In this document: in pieces, positions 17,269-25,610 of the stretch
Layout of the letters: each line of letters begins with the position of its first letter
How positions within the stretch are numbered: position 1 is the first letter of the stretch
Assembly (NCBI GenBank): GCA_029932675.1
Contig: JAOZPP010000029.1
Coordinates: 1-36,356 of the forward strand
Source: a bacterium
GTDB taxonomy: Bacteria; SM23-81; DAOVCL01
DNA length: 36,356 bases
Direction: 5' to 3'
Translations under genes and position numbers: made by a program
The notes under the pieces: generated by a model
The model's input: only the letters and a program-made list of their open reading frames with translations
Told to the model about the DNA's origin: nothing
Databases searched by the model: none

Positions 17269-17528
17269 GGAGAGTAAGCAAAAAAACGGGAAACGACCCC
17301 ACAAAATCGGTGAGGAAGCTGAGGAGTTGTCCGTTTTGCCATGGTGATACTGAGGAAATTGACTACAAGGACGAGCGGGTCTTGCGGAGATACATCTCCG
17401 AACGGGGGAAGATACTCCCTCGGCGGGCCACTCATCTATGTGCCAAACATCAGCGCCAGGTAAGCAAAGCCATTAAGAGGGCACGCCATTTAGCCCTTAT
17501 CCCCTTCACTGCTGAGATCTATCACTAA
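17265..17528 (+). CDS. rpsR: 30S ribosomal protein S18 (zinc-binding form)
   Basis: S18 is the partner of S6 in the small subunit. The 87-residue protein has the family core ([20 protein letters not shown] and [20 protein letters not shown]). It keeps CPFC near residue 22 and a further Cys-x-x-His near residue 59, so it is the cysteine-containing, probably zinc-binding form. It overlaps the end of rpsF by four bases. Confidence 0.97.
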   Translation: MRRVSKKTGNDPTKSVRKLRSCPFCHGDTEEIDYKDERVLRRYISERGKILPRRATHLCAKHQRQVSKAIKRARHLALIPFTAEIYH

Positions 17529-17539
17529 GGGGTGAGGAG

Positions 17540-17983
17540 ATGAAGGTAATATTAAAGGACGACATCACCGATCTGGGAGGGTGTGGAGATGTGGTTGAGG
17601 TTAAAGATGGTTACGCAAGAAACTACCTAATCCCCAGGAATTTGGCTATAAAGGCTACGAAATCTACCCTCAAGGCCATTGAGGAGATCAAGAAACAGAA
17701 GAGGATGCGGGACAACAAGAGGATGCGGACAATGGAGTTGCTGGCCCAAAAGATAGAGAAATCCTCTTGCACGGCAACGGTAGCTGTGGGCGAGGATGAT
17801 AAGGTCTTCGGTTCGGTAACCACTCAGACCATTTCAGAGCTCCTGAAGGAGAAGGGGTTGGAGATAGAGCGAAAGAAAATCCTTTTAGAGGAGCCAATTA
17901 GGGCATTAGGGGTCTACTCCATCCCTATCAAACTTGACTCAGAAGTCACCGCCCGACTTAAGCTCTGGGTGGTAAAGAAGTAG
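17540..17983 (+). CDS. rplI: 50S ribosomal protein L9
   Basis: L9 binds 23S rRNA and reaches across to neighbouring ribosomes. The 147-residue protein starts MKVILKDDITDLGGCGDVVEVKDGYARNYLIPR, the standard N-terminal domain. A long Lys/Arg/Glu-rich connecting helix (about 40-75) and the C-terminal domain containing VFGSVT follow. GGGGTGAGGAG precedes the ATG, and the gene follows rpsR by 11 bases. Confidence 0.97.
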   Translation: MKVILKDDITDLGGCGDVVEVKDGYARNYLIPRNLAIKATKSTLKAIEEIKKQKRMRDNKRMRTMELLAQKIEKSSCTATVAVGEDDKVFGSVTTQTISELLKEKGLEIERKKILLEEPIRALGVYSIPIKLDSEVTARLKLWVVKK

Positions 17984-17992
17984 GAAGCTGTA

Positions 17993-19096
17993 ATGGCCAG
18001 AGTGCGGCTTGAGGGAGTGGAGAAGGCCTTCGATAAAGGGGTAGTGGCCGTAAGGGACCTTACCCTTGAGGTTAAAGACAAGGAATTCATGGTGCTTGTT
18101 GGTCCCTCAGGTTGTGGAAAATCTACCACCCTAAGAATGATCGCCGGTCTGGAGGAGGTAACCAAGGGGAAGGTATACATCGGCGATAGGCTCTGTAATG
18201 ATGTTCCCCCTAAGGATAGAAACATAGCCATGGTCTTCCAGAACTACGCCCTTTACCCTCATATGACCGCTTACCAGAATATGTCCTTCGGCCTGAAGTT
18301 GAGGAAATTCCCCAAAGAGGAGGTGGAAAAAAGGGTAAGGGAAGCTGCTGCTATCTTGGGAATAGAAAAGCTTTTAAACAGAAAGCCTAAGGAGCTCTCT
18401 GGAGGGGAGAGACAACGGGTAGCAGTGGGGAGGGCTATCGTGAGGAAGCCAGATGTCTTCCTCTTCGATGAACCCCTTTCCAACCTGGACGCGAAGATGA
18501 GGGTTCAAATGAGGGCAGAATTGAGCAGGTTACACAAGAGGCTAGCCACCACGATTATCTATGTTACCCATGACCAGATGGAAGCGATGACCATGGGGGA
18601 GAGGATCGCAGTGATGAAAGCTGGAGTAATCCAACAGGTCGATACCCCCCTGACCCTCTATCACCGTCCTATTAACAGATTTGTGGCTGGATTTATCGGC
18701 AGCCCCTCTATGAACTTCGTTGAGGGAAAGCTAATCAGAGAGGAAGGCTTAACCTTTTGGGCCAAGGGCTTCAAGGCAAGGCTCCCCCAGTCTTTTGCCC
18801 CTAAGCTGGCTCCGTTTCTGGACAAAGAGGTCATCTTTGGCCTGAGGCCTGAGGACATACATCCTTCACCTCCACCTTACCCAATTGAGGAGGGAGCGCG
18901 GATCAAGGTTAGGGTAGATGTGGTGGAACCGATGGGTAATGAGATGTTCCTCTACATTCGCGCCGAAGAAAATCAGCTTATTGCCAGGATGGGTTCGGAT
19001 GTGAAAATGGAGGTTGGTGAGGAGGCAGAAGTTATTCTGGCCATGCAGAAGGCTCATTTCTTCGACCCTCAGACCGAAAACAATATCACCCTATAG
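17993..19096 (+). CDS. ABC transporter ATP-binding protein, MalK/UgpC type
   Basis: This 367-residue ATPase has the MalK/UgpC arrangement: an ABC domain (about 1-235) and a C-terminal OB-like regulatory domain (about 236-367) containing the FGLRPEDIH motif. Seen: Walker A GPSGCGKST, the Q-loop segment MVFQNYALYPHMT, signature LSGGERQRVAVGRA, Walker B VFLFDEPLSNLDAKMR, and the switch His in VTHDQMEA. Members power import of sugars, polyols or glycerol-3-phosphate. No permease or binding-protein gene lies next to it, so it may serve importers encoded elsewhere. It starts nine bases after rplI and probably shares its transcript. The substrate is unknown. Confidence 0.9.
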   Translation: MARVRLEGVEKAFDKGVVAVRDLTLEVKDKEFMVLVGPSGCGKSTTLRMIAGLEEVTKGKVYIGDRLCNDVPPKDRNIAMVFQNYALYPHMTAYQNMSFGLKLRKFPKEEVEKRVREAAAILGIEKLLNRKPKELSGGERQRVAVGRAIVRKPDVFLFDEPLSNLDAKMRVQMRAELSRLHKRLATTIIYVTHDQMEAMTMGERIAVMKAGVIQQVDTPLTLYHRPINRFVAGFIGSPSMNFVEGKLIREEGLTFWAKGFKARLPQSFAPKLAPFLDKEVIFGLRPEDIHPSPPPYPIEEGARIKVRVDVVEPMGNEMFLYIRAEENQLIARMGSDVKMEVGEEAEVILAMQKAHFFDPQTENNITL

Positions 19097-19251
19097 ATCT
19101 CCGATCTATTCCTCCCCCTACTGAACTGGATCAGAATCTCCTTCACATCTAAATATGGCCTTCTGGCTTTCTTGGCTGAGGGAGCTAAGGCCTAAAAAGG
19201 ATGAAATCCTCCCTATTACAAACGGACTTATGTAAGGATCATCAAAATGGT

Positions 19252-19280
19252 TTGACAGCTTACTCACAGAGCCATATATT
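19252..19280 (+). promoter_or_regulatory. Sigma70-type promoter upstream of cinA
   Basis: Perfect TTGACA (19252-19257), a 17-base spacer, and TATATT (19275-19280). It is about 100 bases upstream of the preferred start of cinA, in the 282-base gap after the ABC ATPase gene. Confidence 0.75.
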
Positions 19281-19378
19281 GGAATCAGGTCATCGCAGGC
19301 CCTGGGCAAGAGGGGCATAAAGGTTGGTATCGAAGCGCTGTGCATTTCTTTGCGCCTGGAAATGATAGAGGGGAAAGA

Positions 19379-20608
19379 TTGCAAGCTGAGATTATCGCCA
19401 TTGGGAATGAGCTCTTAAGAGGACAAGTTGCCGAGACTAATTCCAGTTTTTTGGCTCGTTTACTCTCGCAAGCAGGGGTAGAGGTGAACAGGGTGGTAAC
19501 CGTGGGGGATAGCTTAGAGGCGATTATAAGGGAGGTGAAAAGGGCCCTTTCCACCACAGACTTAGTGATTACCACCGGTGGCCTCGGACCGACCGCAGAT
19601 GATCGCACCAGGGAAGCCCTGGCCCAGGCACTAAAGAGGCCTCTGGTCTTTAAAGAGGGTCTTTGGAAAGAAATTAAAGATGGATTGAGGAGAAGGGGAA
19701 TAAACCATTCCCCAGTGAGCCGATCCCAAGCTTTCCTTCCCCAAGGGGCAGTGGGGCTCCCCAACCCCATAGGGATCGCTCCGGGTTTACATATTGAAAT
19801 TAATGGCAGCTATCTCTATGCCCTTCCGGGAGTGCCGGAGGAGATGGAGTCAATGGCGAAGAGGTATCTCCTCCCTAAGCTAAAAGGAAGTCCCCTTCCC
19901 TACCGCGTCTTGCGGACAACGGGAATTCCGGAGTCTGAGATCTACCAAAAGGTAAAGTCCTTAACGAAGTGGCCGAAGATAGAGATAGCCTTCCTCTCCT
20001 CTCCTCTTGGGGTAGACCTAAGGGTAGAGGCATCTCCCAAGGGTGCATCTGCAGATGTCTCTCAAGCAGTGGGGAAGATAGAGGAAATATTGGGGGAGGT
20101 AATCTATGGAGGGGAGGATGAGGGGTTAGAGGAGGTGGTGGGGAAGCTTTTGGTTCAAAGAGGAGAAACCCTTGCTGTGGCTGAATCCTGCACTGGTGGT
20201 CTTATCTGCAGCAGGCTCACCGATATCTCGGGAAGTTCTCGCTATTTTGAGCGGGGCGTGATTAGCTATAGCAACCGGGCGAAGATAGAACTCCTTGGGG
20301 TACCCTCTGAGGTGCTAAAGAAGTTCGGTGCGGTAAGCCCTCAAGTCGCTATAGCTATGGCTGAAGGGGTGAGGAGGGTAGCGGGCACCGATTACGGCCT
20401 TTCCGTTACCGGAATTGCTGGCCCCACTGGGGGGAGCAAGGATAAACCTGTGGGCCTTGTTTATATAGGCTTCGCTCACCGCAATGGATCTTTCTATCAG
20501 AGGTCTCTCTTCGTTGGTTCGCGCCAGTTAAACAAGGAGAGGGCCGCTCAAGCGGCCCTGAACATGGTGCGCCTATTCCTGCAAAAGGGAGATGGAAGAA
20601 ATGATTAG
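19379..20608 (+). CDS. cinA: CinA: nicotinamide-nucleotide amidohydrolase family
   Basis: CinA proteins combine an N-terminal MoCF-like domain (ADP-ribose/NAD-related pyrophosphatase, COG1058) with a C-terminal NMN amidase domain. Seen: AEIIAIGNELLRGQ at the start, ITTGGLGPTADDRTREALA near residue 65, PGVPEEM near 155. In the C-terminal domain are AESCTGGLICSRLT, with the conserved catalytic Ser, and GVISYSNRAK, SVTGIAGPTGG. TTG 19379 is chosen because it gives the conserved N-terminus and follows AGAGGGGAAAG. An open frame to GTG 19340 lacks a ribosome site. It is the first gene after a strong promoter. It overlaps the next gene and lies two genes from recA, the classic cinA-recA neighbourhood. 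Confidence 0.94.
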   Translation: MQAEIIAIGNELLRGQVAETNSSFLARLLSQAGVEVNRVVTVGDSLEAIIREVKRALSTTDLVITTGGLGPTADDRTREALAQALKRPLVFKEGLWKEIKDGLRRRGINHSPVSRSQAFLPQGAVGLPNPIGIAPGLHIEINGSYLYALPGVPEEMESMAKRYLLPKLKGSPLPYRVLRTTGIPESEIYQKVKSLTKWPKIEIAFLSSPLGVDLRVEASPKGASADVSQAVGKIEEILGEVIYGGEDEGLEEVVGKLLVQRGETLAVAESCTGGLICSRLTDISGSSRYFERGVISYSNRAKIELLGVPSEVLKKFGAVSPQVAIAMAEGVRRVAGTDYGLSVTGIAGPTGGSKDKPVGLVYIGFAHRNGSFYQRSLFVGSRQLNKERAAQAALNMVRLFLQKGDGRND

Positions 20609-21164
20609 AACCTTTGTTGCCCTCGATGTTCCCTCTCCAGTTAAGGAAGGGGTCCGAGGGATAATAGCAGAACTGAAGAGGTTAGGGGGAAATATTAAGT
20701 GGGTAAAACCAGAGAATCTCCACTTAACCATTAAGTTCTTAGGAGAGATAGAGGAGGAGACCTTGGAAAGGGTCTATCCAGTAGTGGAAAGATGTGCTGG
20801 GGAAACTCCAGTCTTTTCGTTTTCCCTCTCTGGGGCTGGTCTCTTCCCCGGGCCAAGGAGGCCCCGAGTATTCTGGATTGGGATTAAGGAAGGAGTTGAG
20901 GAACTAGAGTCGCTTTTTAGCTGCTTGGATAGAGGGTTGGAGGCTTTGGGCTTCCCCAGGGAGAGAAGGGGATTCTCCCCCCATCTCACCATAGGCAGGG
21001 CGCGCAGCCCTCAGGGTATGGAAAGGTTGGTTAAAGGGATAGAGGGGATTGAATACAACTCTGGGAAGATTGAGGCATCTTCCTTATTGGTGATGAAGAG
21101 CAGGCTAACCCCCCAGGGACCCATCTATACCCCGCTGAAGGAGTTTAAGTTCAGAGCATGGTAA
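20592..21164 (+). CDS. thpR: RNA 2',3'-cyclic phosphodiesterase (2'-5' RNA ligase family)
   Basis: This 190-residue protein belongs to the 2H phosphoesterase superfamily and is expected to open 2',3'-cyclic phosphates at RNA ends. Both catalytic H-x-T motifs are present: HLTIKFLG near residue 44 and HLTIGRAR near residue 130. RTFVALDVP at the N-terminus is typical. ATG 20592 overlaps cinA by 17 bases, and a second ATG at 20601 would also fit the conserved start. The cinA-thpR-recA order is common in bacteria. Confidence 0.93.
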   Translation: MEEMIRTFVALDVPSPVKEGVRGIIAELKRLGGNIKWVKPENLHLTIKFLGEIEEETLERVYPVVERCAGETPVFSFSLSGAGLFPGPRRPRVFWIGIKEGVEELESLFSCLDRGLEALGFPRERRGFSPHLTIGRARSPQGMERLVKGIEGIEYNSGKIEASSLLVMKSRLTPQGPIYTPLKEFKFRAW

Positions 21165-21176
21165 ATTCCATTTTTG

Positions 21177-21376
21177 GGACGCGGATAAACGCAGATTGTC
21201 AAGGTTTTAAATATTATTACGCGAGAAAACAGCGAATTTATAATCCTGATTTATGGGGACATTTTTTAATTGGAATTTTTTGGAGATTTTGTTATTTTAA
21301 TATTTTTCAGTGATTTTCGGTGTTTAATGGATAACCTGGGATTGTTCCCCGTGGTTATCGGCGGAAATCTGCGTCC
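21177..21376. repeat. AT-rich element with GGACGC/GCGTCC ends upstream of recA
   Basis: The element starts GGACGCGGATAAACGCAGATT and ends ATCTGCGTCC. The ends are imperfect inverted copies (GGACGC...GCAGAT against ATCTGCGTCC). The middle is strongly AT-rich and does not code. Sequences with GCGGATAAACGCAGAT-like ends are familiar dispersed repeats in several bacterial genomes. It fills nearly all the space between thpR and recA, so recA expression probably depends on it. Confidence 0.5.
21270..21298 (+). promoter_or_regulatory. Candidate recA promoter inside the repeat
   Basis: TTGGAA (21270-21275), 17 bases, TATTTT (21293-21298), about 104 bases upstream of recA. The region is so AT-rich that chance matches are likely. 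No LexA-type palindrome was seen nearby. Confidence 0.35.
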
Positions 21377-21401
21377 AACTTTAAGAAGGTAGGTGAGGAT
21401 A

Positions 21402-22424
21402 ATGGCTGAGAATTCGTCGCGAGAGAAAGCCCTAAACTTAGCTCTCGCTCAGATTGAGAGGCAATTTGGCCGCGGGGCCATAATGAGGTGGGGAGAGGGG
21501 ACTGGATTGAAGGTCCCGGTTATTCCCACTGGTTCCCTGGCCTTAGACTTCGCTTTAGGGGTGGGGGGAGTCCCCCGGGGGAGGGTGATAGAGATCTTTG
21601 GACCGGAGGCCTCCGGGAAGACTACTTTGGCCTATCACATCATCGCTGAAGCCCAGAAGAGGGGTGGGATAGCTGCCTTCATCGATGCTGAACATGCGGT
21701 GGATGCCAATTATGCTCGCAACTTAGGGGTAGATATAGATAACCTCCTCTTATCCCAACCCGATTTCGGGGAGCAGGCGCTGGAGATAGCCGACACTTTA
21801 GTAAGGAGTGGGGCAGTCGATGTTGTAGTAGTCGACTCGGTGGCCGCCCTCGTTCCCCGCGCGGAGCTGGAGGGAGAGATGGGGGATTCCCATATGGGGT
21901 TGCAGGCCAGACTTATGTCCCAAGCCCTGAGAAAACTTACTGGCACCATAAGCAAATCCCATACCTGCACCATATTCACCAACCAGATAAGGATGAAGAT
22001 AGGCACTATGTGGGGCAACCCGGAGACCACTACGGGTGGGAACGCCCTCAAGTTCTACTCCTCAGTGAGGTTAGACATCAGGAGGGTAGCCTCCATTAAG
22101 GAGAGGGATCAAGTTGTCGGTAATCGCACAAAGGTCAAGGTGGTGAAGAACAAACTTGCCCCTCCCTTCAAAGAGGCCATCTTTGATATAATGTATGGAG
22201 AGGGTATCTCTCGGGAAGGGGACCTCATCGACCTGGGAGTAGAATATGAGGTAATCGAGAAAAGCGGGACTTGGTTCTCCTATCAGGGGGAGAGGTTGGG
22301 GCAGGGAAGGGAAAACGCCAAGGCGTTTCTCAAGGGAAACAAAGAGATAGCCGAGCAGATAGAAAAGAGCCTAAGGGAAAAGCTAGGGCTGGCCGAGGTG
22401 GAGGATAAGCAGCCAGCTTCATAA
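21402..22424 (+). CDS. recA: Recombinase RecA
   Basis: RecA is the ATP-dependent strand-exchange protein of homologous recombination and of the SOS response. The protein has 340 residues. Walker [10 protein letters not shown] is near residue 65, followed by the conserved [11 protein letters not shown], Walker [16 protein letters not shown], loop L1 with [19 protein letters not shown], and [10 protein letters not shown]...ETTTGG of loop L2. ATG 21402 follows AAGGTAGGTGAGG. A GTG three codons earlier sits within the ribosome site itself. The C-terminus is short and charged. It is followed within six bases by recX. Confidence 0.98.
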   Translation: MAENSSREKALNLALAQIERQFGRGAIMRWGEGTGLKVPVIPTGSLALDFALGVGGVPRGRVIEIFGPEASGKTTLAYHIIAEAQKRGGIAAFIDAEHAVDANYARNLGVDIDNLLLSQPDFGEQALEIADTLVRSGAVDVVVVDSVAALVPRAELEGEMGDSHMGLQARLMSQALRKLTGTISKSHTCTIFTNQIRMKIGTMWGNPETTTGGNALKFYSSVRLDIRRVASIKERDQVVGNRTKVKVVKNKLAPPFKEAIFDIMYGEGISREGDLIDLGVEYEVIEKSGTWFSYQGERLGQGRENAKAFLKGNKEIAEQIEKSLREKLGLAEVEDKQPAS

Positions 22425-22429
22425 CACAG

Positions 22430-23056
22430 TTGGGAAAGATCACCAAGATCGAGCCCCAGAGGAGAAATAAGACCCGCCGCTCGATTTGGCTCGATGGATG
22501 CTACTCCTTCTCCCTGAGTGAGAGGGTTTTGCTGCAAGCTGGCCTCAGGGTCGGTGATGAAGTCTCCCCGGAGAGGGTAGAGAACTTGATCTCCCTTGAT
22601 CAGAGGGAGAGGGCCAAGGAGATCGCCTTCCGGTATTTGACTTACCGCCCTCGGACGGTGAGGGAGGTGCTTGACAAGCTAAGGGGAAAGGATATACCAA
22701 CTGATATAGCCGAAACGGTGATAGAAGATCTGAAAAGGCTGAAGCTTCTGGATGACCGCCACTTCGCCCGTTCCTGGATAAGTGAAAGGTTGGCTAACCG
22801 ACCGAGCGGGAAGAGGCTCCTCCAGAGGGAATTGAGGCAGAAAGGGGTGGGTGAGGAGCTAATAGAGGAGGCCTTAGAGGAACTCTATCCCCAAGAGGTA
22901 GAGATAGCTAAGGGGCTTTTGCGGAAGAGGATGAGAAGGTTTAAAGGGCTGGAACCACATAAAATGAGGGCGAGGGCTTGGAATTTCTTACTGCGCAGGG
23001 GGTTCTCCCCTCAGACGGCCCAAGATTGTTTAGAGGAGCTCTCCGATGAGATCTGA
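22430..23056 (+). CDS. recX: RecX regulatory protein
   Basis: RecX binds the RecA filament and modulates its activity. The 208-residue protein has the three-helix tandem repeats of the family: RERAKEIAFRYLTYRPRTV, then LKLLDDRHFARSWISERL followed by KRLLQRELRQKGV, and a last repeat ending FSPQTAQDCLEEL. TTG 22430 lies five bases after the recA stop, and the N-terminus (ITKIEPQRRNKTRRSIWLDG) fits the family. The end overlaps alaS by 11 bases. Confidence 0.93.
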   Translation: MGKITKIEPQRRNKTRRSIWLDGCYSFSLSERVLLQAGLRVGDEVSPERVENLISLDQRERAKEIAFRYLTYRPRTVREVLDKLRGKDIPTDIAETVIEDLKRLKLLDDRHFARSWISERLANRPSGKRLLQRELRQKGVGEELIEEALEELYPQEVEIAKGLLRKRMRRFKGLEPHKMRARAWNFLLRRGFSPQTAQDCLEELSDEI

Positions 23057-25610
23057 AGAAATAAGAAAGGGTTTTTTGGAATATTTCCGGCAAAGGGAAC
23101 ATAAGGTGGTCCCCAGTTCTCCCCTCATCCCGCAAGACGATCCCACCCTCCTTTTTACTAATGCGGGAATGAATCAGTTCAAGGGGGTCCTCCTGGGGAA
23201 AGAGGAGAGGGGATTTAAGAGGGCAGCCTCCTGTCAGAAGTGCCTGCGAGCCAGCGGCAAACACAACGACTTGGAGGAAGTGGGGAAGGATGGTTTTCAC
23301 CACACCTTCTTCGAGATGTTGGGAAACTGGTCTTTTGGGGACTACTATAAGAGGGAGGCCATAATCTATGCCTGGGAATACATCACCAACGAACTGGCCC
23401 TCCCTCCTGATAGGCTTTGGATTTCGGTATATGAGGAGGATGATGAATCCTTCCAGATCTGGAGGAAAACCATTGGCATCCCCGAGGAGAGGATAGCTAA
23501 GTTAGGAAAGAGGGATAATTTCTGGATGATGGGTGAGGTTGGCCCCTGTGGCCCTTGTTCTGAGATCTACTATGACTTCCAGCCGGAAGAAGGTAAAGGG
23601 TTTAATCCCCATAGTGAACGCTTCAGTGAGATCTGGAATCTGGTTTTCATCCAGTTCAATCGGGAGGAGTCGGGGAAGCACTCTCCCCTGCCATTTAGAA
23701 GCGTGGATACCGGAATGGGGTTGGAGAGGGTAGCCGCAGTAACCCAAGGGGTGAGGTCGAACTATCAGACGGACCTCTTTCTCCCCTTGATGGATTGGTT
23801 AGAGGAGGCTTCCCCCAACGGTAACCTCTCTTCTAAAAGGGTGATCTCTGACCATATCAGAGCCCTCTCCTTTCCTATTGCTGAAGGGGTTATCCCCTCT
23901 AATGAGGGCCGGGGGTATGTGATCAGGAGGATACTCCGCAGGGCAGCAAGACATGGGAGACTTCTCGGCCTAAGGAAGCCATTCCTATATAAGCTCTCCA
24001 GCCTCCTGGTCGACCTCATGGGCGGAGTTTACCCTGAACTTATCGCCAAGAGGGAACACATAGCTCTGGTAATTAAAGCAGAGGAAGAGAGGTTTGGGGA
24101 AACCTTGGACCTGGGGATGGAGCTCTTCTCCCGGGTGGCCAGAAGGGTCAAAGGTGAGGGGGGAGACAGGATTAGCGGCCAGGATGCCTTTAAGCTCTAT
24201 GATACCTATGGGTTCCCCTTGGACCTCATTCAGGTTATGGCCGAGGAGGAGGGCCTGAAGGTGGATCTGGAGGGGTTCAATTCCCTGATGAAAGAGCAGA
24301 GAGAAAGGGCAAGGAAGGGAGCAAAATTTGGGCATGGGGTGCAGGTTTCCGTAGAGCCCATACCTCAAACCGAGTTTTTGGGTTACCAGACCTTACAAGT
24401 TGAAGGGAAGATAATCTGGCTAAAGGGAGAAGGGGAGGAAATCGAAGTGGCTTTGGATAAGACCCCCTTCTATGCAGAACAGGGTGGGCAGGTGGGGGAC
24501 CGGGGGAGAATCACGGCCGCTGGTCTGGAGATCTTGGTGGAGGATACCACAAAAAGAGATGGGGCCACTATTCACCGAGGTAAATTAGTTAAGGGCCGGC
24601 CCCAAGAGGGAATGGTCGTAACTGCTCGGGTTGATGAGGACTGGAGGAGGGGTGTAGAACGAAGTCACACGGCGACTCATCTTCTCCAGGCTGCTTTGAG
24701 AAGGACCTTGGGGGGGCACATCCACCAATCGGGCTCCTTGGTGGAGCCGGACAGGCTTAGGTTTGATTTCACCCATTTTAAAGGCTTGGACCAAGAACAG
24801 ATCCGAGTTGTTGAATCGCTGGTCAACGAAAAAATTAGGGAAGATATAAAAGTGGAGACTTACTTAACCTCGTTGGAGGAGGCCAAAGCCCAAGGGGCTA
24901 TTGCCCTCTTCGGGGAGAAGTATGGGGAGAAGGTGAGGGTGGTGCAGGTGGGCGATTTCAGTAGGGAGCTCTGTGGAGGAACCCACCTACAAAGCACTGG
25001 ACAGATCGGGTATTTTAGGCTGGAAAAGGAAGAGGGAATTGCTGCGGGGGTAAGGAGAATAGAAGCCTCGGTTGGGGAGAAGGCATGGAGGTTGGCTCGC
25101 CAGGAGAAAGAATTAGTGGGTAGACTCTCTGCAGTTCTCAAGGCCGATCCTGCCGAACTGGAGGAGAAGATAAGAAAACTTCTACAAGAAAGGACAACCC
25201 TCCAAAAGGAAGCCCAGAAGGTCCGTGGTGTTTCTTACCGTAAGCTTATGGAAGAGGTGGTAAAGAGGGCTGTGGTGGTCAATGGAGTAAAAGTTGCCCA
25301 GGGAAAGGTTGAGGCCAGGAACAGAGAGGAACTCCTCCAATTGGCCGATGCCCTGAGGGATGAATTGGGCTCAGGGGTAGGGCTATTGGGGACAACCCTG
25401 GAGGGTAAACCCACCCTTCTCCTTGTGGTAACCAAGGATTTGGTCGCCGCAAAAGGATTGAAGGCGGGGGAACTAATCAGCAAGGTTGCCTCCTTGATGG
25501 GTGGAAGGGGTGGGGGAAACCCATATCTTGCCCAGGCTGGGGGGGGTGATAGCTCTAAGCTCGATGGGATCATTAAGGGATTCCCCTCTATCTTAAAGGA
25601 AAGCCTCTGA
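23046..25610 (+). CDS. alaS: Alanine-tRNA ligase
   Basis: AlaRS attaches alanine to tRNA-Ala and edits mischarged Ser/Gly. The 854-residue length is near the usual 870-880. The aminoacylation core is at the N-terminus (FTNAGMNQFKGVLLG, HHTFFEMLGNWSFGDY). The editing domain has the zinc-binding HTATHLLQAALR near residue 542 and CGGTHLQSTGQIG near 640. The C-terminal dimerisation domain contains GGRGGGNPYLAQAGG. ATG 23046 lies inside recX. The stop overlaps the start of the next gene (TGATG), so the lipid gene is translationally coupled to it. No T-box or other leader is possible at this position. Confidence 0.98.
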   Translation: MRSEEIRKGFLEYFRQREHKVVPSSPLIPQDDPTLLFTNAGMNQFKGVLLGKEERGFKRAASCQKCLRASGKHNDLEEVGKDGFHHTFFEMLGNWSFGDYYKREAIIYAWEYITNELALPPDRLWISVYEEDDESFQIWRKTIGIPEERIAKLGKRDNFWMMGEVGPCGPCSEIYYDFQPEEGKGFNPHSERFSEIWNLVFIQFNREESGKHSPLPFRSVDTGMGLERVAAVTQGVRSNYQTDLFLPLMDWLEEASPNGNLSSKRVISDHIRALSFPIAEGVIPSNEGRGYVIRRILRRAARHGRLLGLRKPFLYKLSSLLVDLMGGVYPELIAKREHIALVIKAEEERFGETLDLGMELFSRVARRVKGEGGDRISGQDAFKLYDTYGFPLDLIQVMAEEEGLKVDLEGFNSLMKEQRERARKGAKFGHGVQVSVEPIPQTEFLGYQTLQVEGKIIWLKGEGEEIEVALDKTPFYAEQGGQVGDRGRITAAGLEILVEDTTKRDGATIHRGKLVKGRPQEGMVVTARVDEDWRRGVERSHTATHLLQAALRRTLGGHIHQSGSLVEPDRLRFDFTHFKGLDQEQIRVVESLVNEKIREDIKVETYLTSLEEAKAQGAIALFGEKYGEKVRVVQVGDFSRELCGGTHLQSTGQIGYFRLEKEEGIAAGVRRIEASVGEKAWRLARQEKELVGRLSAVLKADPAELEEKIRKLLQERTTLQKEAQKVRGVSYRKLMEEVVKRAVVVNGVKVAQGKVEARNREELLQLADALRDELGSGVGLLGTTLEGKPTLLLVVTKDLVAAKGLKAGELISKVASLMGGRGGGNPYLAQAGGGDSSKLDGIIKGFPSILKESL

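Noticed and set aside
19285-19770. 161-codon minus-strand frame over the start of cinA
   Set aside because: It overlaps the conserved N-terminal domain of cinA and its promoter, and the product is unrecognisable.
21165-21401. LexA/SOS box upstream of recA
   Set aside because: No CTGT-N8-ACAG, GAAC-N4-GTTC or similar palindrome was found in the gap.
22425-23050. T-box or other riboswitch in front of alaS
   Set aside because: alaS starts inside recX, so there is no leader space.
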